Position numbers and translations under genes: made by a program. The notes below the pieces were generated by a model, which saw only the letters and a program-made list of their open reading frames with translations, searched no databases and was not told the DNA's origin. Positions 6,614-8,235 of a stretch of DNA of 8,235 bases are shown here, piece by piece. The stretch lies in NCBI GenBank assembly GCA_937967535.1, contig CALCMV010000454.1, positions 1 to 8,235 of the forward strand, given 5' to 3'. The DNA is from an uncultured Saprospiraceae bacterium. Its GTDB lineage: Bacteria; Bacteroidota; Bacteroidia; Chitinophagales; Saprospiraceae. Positions within the stretch are counted from its first letter, which is position 1, and the number at the start of each line of letters is the position of its first letter.

Positions 6614-6727
6614 CGTACAGGCGATTTCAATCGCCATGTAAAAATAAATTAAATTCGTAAAATGATTGTTATCAATATTTTATAAATAACAATTAAAATA
6701 TACATAATTGCTAAATTCGCCTGTACG
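6614..6727. repeat. Nested-palindrome element in the spacer upstream of the toxin-antitoxin pair
   Basis: The ends form a perfect 11-base inverted repeat, CGTACAGGCGA at 6614-6624 and TCGCCTGTACG at 6717-6727. Just inside the left end is a tight hairpin, GGCGATTTCAATCGCC (6620-6635). In the AT-rich middle, ATTGTTAT (6665-6672) pairs with ATAACAAT (6686-6693). The layout of outer inverted ends plus inner hairpins resembles a small non-autonomous mobile element of about 115 bases, unrelated in sequence to the REP units. The right end also reads ATTCG-6 bases-CGAAT (6715-6730), which could serve as an operator for the antitoxin. Confidence 0.5.
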
Positions 6728-6731
6728 AATA

Positions 6732-6762
6732 TTGCGACTTCCATTATTATTTCGTAAATTAG
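6732..6762 (+). promoter_or_regulatory. Candidate promoter for the toxin-antitoxin operon
   Basis: TTG at 6732-6734, a 20-base gap and TAAATTAG at 6755-6762 fit the Bacteroidota promoter pattern with one mismatch in TAnnTTTG, and the spacing equals that of the candidate ahead of the susC-like gene. It would give a leader of about a dozen bases. It lies immediately beside the dyad at 6715-6730, which would suit autoregulation. Confidence 0.3.
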
Positions 6763-6780
6763 CCAATAAATAAATTTATC

Positions 6781-7020
6781 ATGGTTGATACACAACAGCT
6801 ATATCAAAAAATTGAAACTTTACCGGACGAGTTACTCCCACAAGTCGTTGATTATGTGGATTTTTTGATATTTAAAAATAACCTTAAGGATAACGAACTT
6901 TCAGATGAAGTCAAGACCGAATTAGACCGACGTTATCAAAACTATTTGGAAAATCCCGATAGTGCTATTCCATTGAAAGTTGTAAAGGATGAACTGATAC
7001 AAAAATATGGAAAAGTATGA
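6781..7020 (+). CDS. Type II antitoxin-like protein (DUF2281 / addiction-module component type)
   Basis: The product is 79 residues. The first part (LYQKIETLPDELLPQVVDYVDFLIFK in two blocks around residues 7-32) resembles the short helical DUF2281/VapB-type antitoxin region, with the typical LP followed by a V-x-D-F-L motif. The second part (about 40-72: LSDEVKTELDRRYQNYLENP, then IPLKVVKDEL) resembles the addiction-module component family, whose C-terminus wraps the partner toxin. Such antitoxins bind and neutralise a RelE/ParE toxin and repress their own operon. The next gene starts inside this one, with a 14-base overlap, which implies translational coupling. No clear DNA-binding fold is evident in the first part, so its regulatory role is unproven. 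It could also be described simply as a small DUF2281 protein. Confidence 0.75.
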   Translation: MVDTQQLYQKIETLPDELLPQVVDYVDFLIFKNNLKDNELSDEVKTELDRRYQNYLENPDSAIPLKVVKDELIQKYGKV

Positions 7021-7330
7021 TGTAATCACAACGCCCTCTGCCCGGCTTGATTTGGATGATGCTGTTGCTTGGTATGAATCTAAAAAAGAAGGACTTGGTA
7101 TTGATTTTCTCCTTGAATTTTACGACGAATTCACTTACATCGAAAACAATCCAAGAATATATCAAGTCGTTTACGGTGAATTTCGTCGGTTCCAAATGAA
7201 GCGTTTTCCTTATTTGGCATTTTACCGAATTGATGACCGTACTTCGTATATGCGAGTGGTCATTGTTGCTGTTTTACATGCTAACAGCGGTCCTGAAAAA
7301 TTGAAGCGACGACTTGGTAAAGATGTTTAA
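7007..7330 (+). CDS. Type II toxin of the RelE/ParE superfamily
   Basis: The product is 107 residues, a usual size. Landmarks are the early helix ARLDLDDAVAWYE (12-24), the GLGIDFLLEF block (29-38), the NPRIY motif (48-52), and the basic strand region GEFRRFQMKRFPYLAFYRID (57-76), followed by the strand VVIVAVLHANSGPEKLKRRL. RelE members cut mRNA on the ribosome and ParE members poison DNA gyrase. The R..KRFPY..FY pattern and the HxxxxP tail are shared by many ParE-like toxins, but the target cannot be decided by eye. The reading frame is intact and the basic residues are kept, so the toxin is probably active. It overlaps the antitoxin gene by 14 bases, and its stop is 74 bases before the next gene. 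Confidence 0.85.
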   Translation: MEKYDVITTPSARLDLDDAVAWYESKKEGLGIDFLLEFYDEFTYIENNPRIYQVVYGEFRRFQMKRFPYLAFYRIDDRTSYMRVVIVAVLHANSGPEKLKRRLGKDV

Positions 7331-7404
7331 GCGCATCATTTGGCAGGAATAACAAAATAATGAAATCATTTTTATGAAAAATCCGTCTATGGAATAATCG
7401 CCAC

Positions 7405-8235
7405 ATGAGAAAAATACTATTCCTAATCTTTTTAAATACTTCGAAAATTTCTACCGACGCTCAAACCTATAAGGTTTCCAAAAACCTTATAGGTTTTGTA
7501 TTGACCGCCATAATTTTAGCCACCCTATCCGCCTGCGTTCAAGACACCGAACAGCAAGCCGCCACCAACACAAAAATCTTTTCCCCGCTTTCCGCAAAAC
7601 AATCCGGTATTCAGTTTGCCAATACTTTGAAGGAAGATTCTATTGTCAATTATTTTACCTATCCATACTTGTATATGGGCGGTGGAGTCGCTATCGGCGA
7701 TGTCAATAATGACGGATTACAAGACATCTATTTCACCGGAAATATGGTGGACAATAAATTGTACCTAAATAAAGGTGATTTAAAATTTGAAGACATCAGC
7801 CAACAATCGGGCGTAACAAGCGACGACAGATGGGTAACAGGCGTGACAATGGCAGATGTCAATGCGGATGGTTGGATGGATATTTATGTGAGTGTTTCCG
7901 GGAAATTTACCAGCACAAAAAACCAATTATACATTAATCAAGGATTGGATGACGATGGTTTACCTGTCTTTAAAGAAGAAGCCGAAATCAGAGGCATTGC
8001 TGACGAAGGACACACCACGCAAGGCACTTTTTTCGATTATGATAATGACGGAGATTTGGATTTATACCTTGCGAATTATCCGCCAACGGGATTTAAAACA
8101 CCCAATTATTCTTATGCTATTTTTATTAAAGAAAAATTGCCCGAAAAATCGGACAAACTTTATCAAAACGATGGCAAAGGCAAGTTCAAAGACGTGACCG
8201 AAGCAGCCGGAATCAGCAATTTCGGCTTGTCGCTC
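7405..8235 (+). CDS. FG-GAP/VCBS repeat surface lipoprotein (partial, runs off the window end)
   Basis: The frame is open for 277 codons to the window edge without a stop, so only the N-terminal part is seen. Three calcium-binding loops of the FG-GAP/VCBS type mark beta-propeller blades: DVNNDGLQD (99-107), DVNADGWMD (151-159) and DYDNDGDLD (211-219), each followed by IY or LY strands. The predicted lipidation site is Cys44 in ATLSAC, so the signal region is unusually long: a first short hydrophobic stretch (MRKILFLIFL), a polar section, then FVLTAIILATLSAC. The polar section is encoded across a perfect palindrome (7463-7496). Proteins of this type, often ending in an ASPIC/UnbV domain, commonly accompany SusC/SusD pairs in Bacteroidota; the C-terminus is not visible here. 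The likely location is the outer membrane surface. The role is unknown, perhaps ligand binding. Confidence 0.88.
   Translation, partial: MRKILFLIFLNTSKISTDAQTYKVSKNLIGFVLTAIILATLSACVQDTEQQAATNTKIFSPLSAKQSGIQFANTLKEDSIVNYFTYPYLYMGGGVAIGDVNNDGLQDIYFTGNMVDNKLYLNKGDLKFEDISQQSGVTSDDRWVTGVTMADVNADGWMDIYVSVSGKFTSTKNQLYINQGLDDDGLPVFKEEAEIRGIADEGHTTQGTFFDYDNDGDLDLYLANYPPTGFKTPNYSYAIFIKEKLPEKSDKLYQNDGKGKFKDVTEAAGISNFGLSL
7463..7496. repeat. Perfect 15-bp palindrome within the lipoprotein signal-peptide coding region
   Basis: Arms 7463-7477 and 7482-7496 pair perfectly around the 4-base loop CCAA; the core is ACCTATAAGG with CCTTATAGGT. I recall similar ACCTATAAGG palindromes as dispersed repeats in Bacteroidota genomes, but could not check this. 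It lies 58 bases after the start codon in frame and encodes roughly QTYKVSKNLIGF. In mRNA it would form a very stable hairpin near the translation start. Confidence 0.85.

Noticed and set aside
7359..7373. Small hairpin AATGA-AA-TCATT followed by T bases, as a terminator for the toxin gene
   Set aside because: The stem is only five AT-rich pairs with a two-base loop, too weak to call a terminator.
7892..8197. A 101-residue plus-strand open frame near the right end
   Set aside because: It overlaps in another frame the FG-GAP lipoprotein, which has three clear calcium-binding repeats and stays open to the window edge.

Overview
The window looks like chromosomal DNA from a member of the Bacteroidota, most likely a Saprospiria/Chitinophagia-type environmental bacterium. 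The reasons are a full-length SusC/SusD outer-membrane pair, a signal-peptide-bearing FG-GAP/VCBS lipoprotein, start codons without clear Shine-Dalgarno sequences, AT-rich spacers, and promoter-like boxes resembling the Bacteroidota TTG / TAnnTTTG type. The family assignment is inference; no rRNA or marker gene is present.

Layout. Positions 1-950 are a REP-rich island. Three compound palindromic units (2-85, 169-225, 853-950) are built from single REPs, each a GTAG head plus a short hairpin, in + / - / - order. They surround an open C-terminal coding fragment (2-172) and a YbiA-like NADAR gene (314-856). Positions 951-1145 are an AT-rich leader with a candidate promoter. Positions 1146-4496 encode a complete SusC-like TonB-dependent receptor. 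A 283-base AT-rich spacer with a long imperfect inverted repeat leads to a SusD-like lipoprotein (4780-6489). Two strong hairpins (6493-6548 and 6565-6600) close that unit. The rest of the 291-base spacer (6490-6780) holds a nested-palindrome element (6614-6727) and a candidate promoter. Next comes an overlapping type II toxin-antitoxin pair (antitoxin 6781-7020, RelE/ParE toxin 7007-7330). The window ends inside an FG-GAP/VCBS repeat lipoprotein (7405 to beyond 8235), whose signal-peptide region carries a perfect 15-bp palindrome.

How the genes work together. SusC and SusD should form one outer-membrane uptake complex: a TonB-driven barrel with a lipoprotein lid. No catabolic enzyme lies in the window, so the substrate cannot be named. 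The FG-GAP lipoprotein may belong to the same surface system, but terminators and a toxin-antitoxin module now separate it. The NADAR gene probably works alone, in hydrolysis of N-glycosidic bonds of ADP-ribose-like or pyrimidine intermediates. No complete new multi-gene defence or metabolic system is visible. The most unusual signal is the relation of palindromic repeats to coding sequence: two genes take their stop codons from the REP head, one REP unit is open in frame, and another palindrome lies inside a signal-peptide region.
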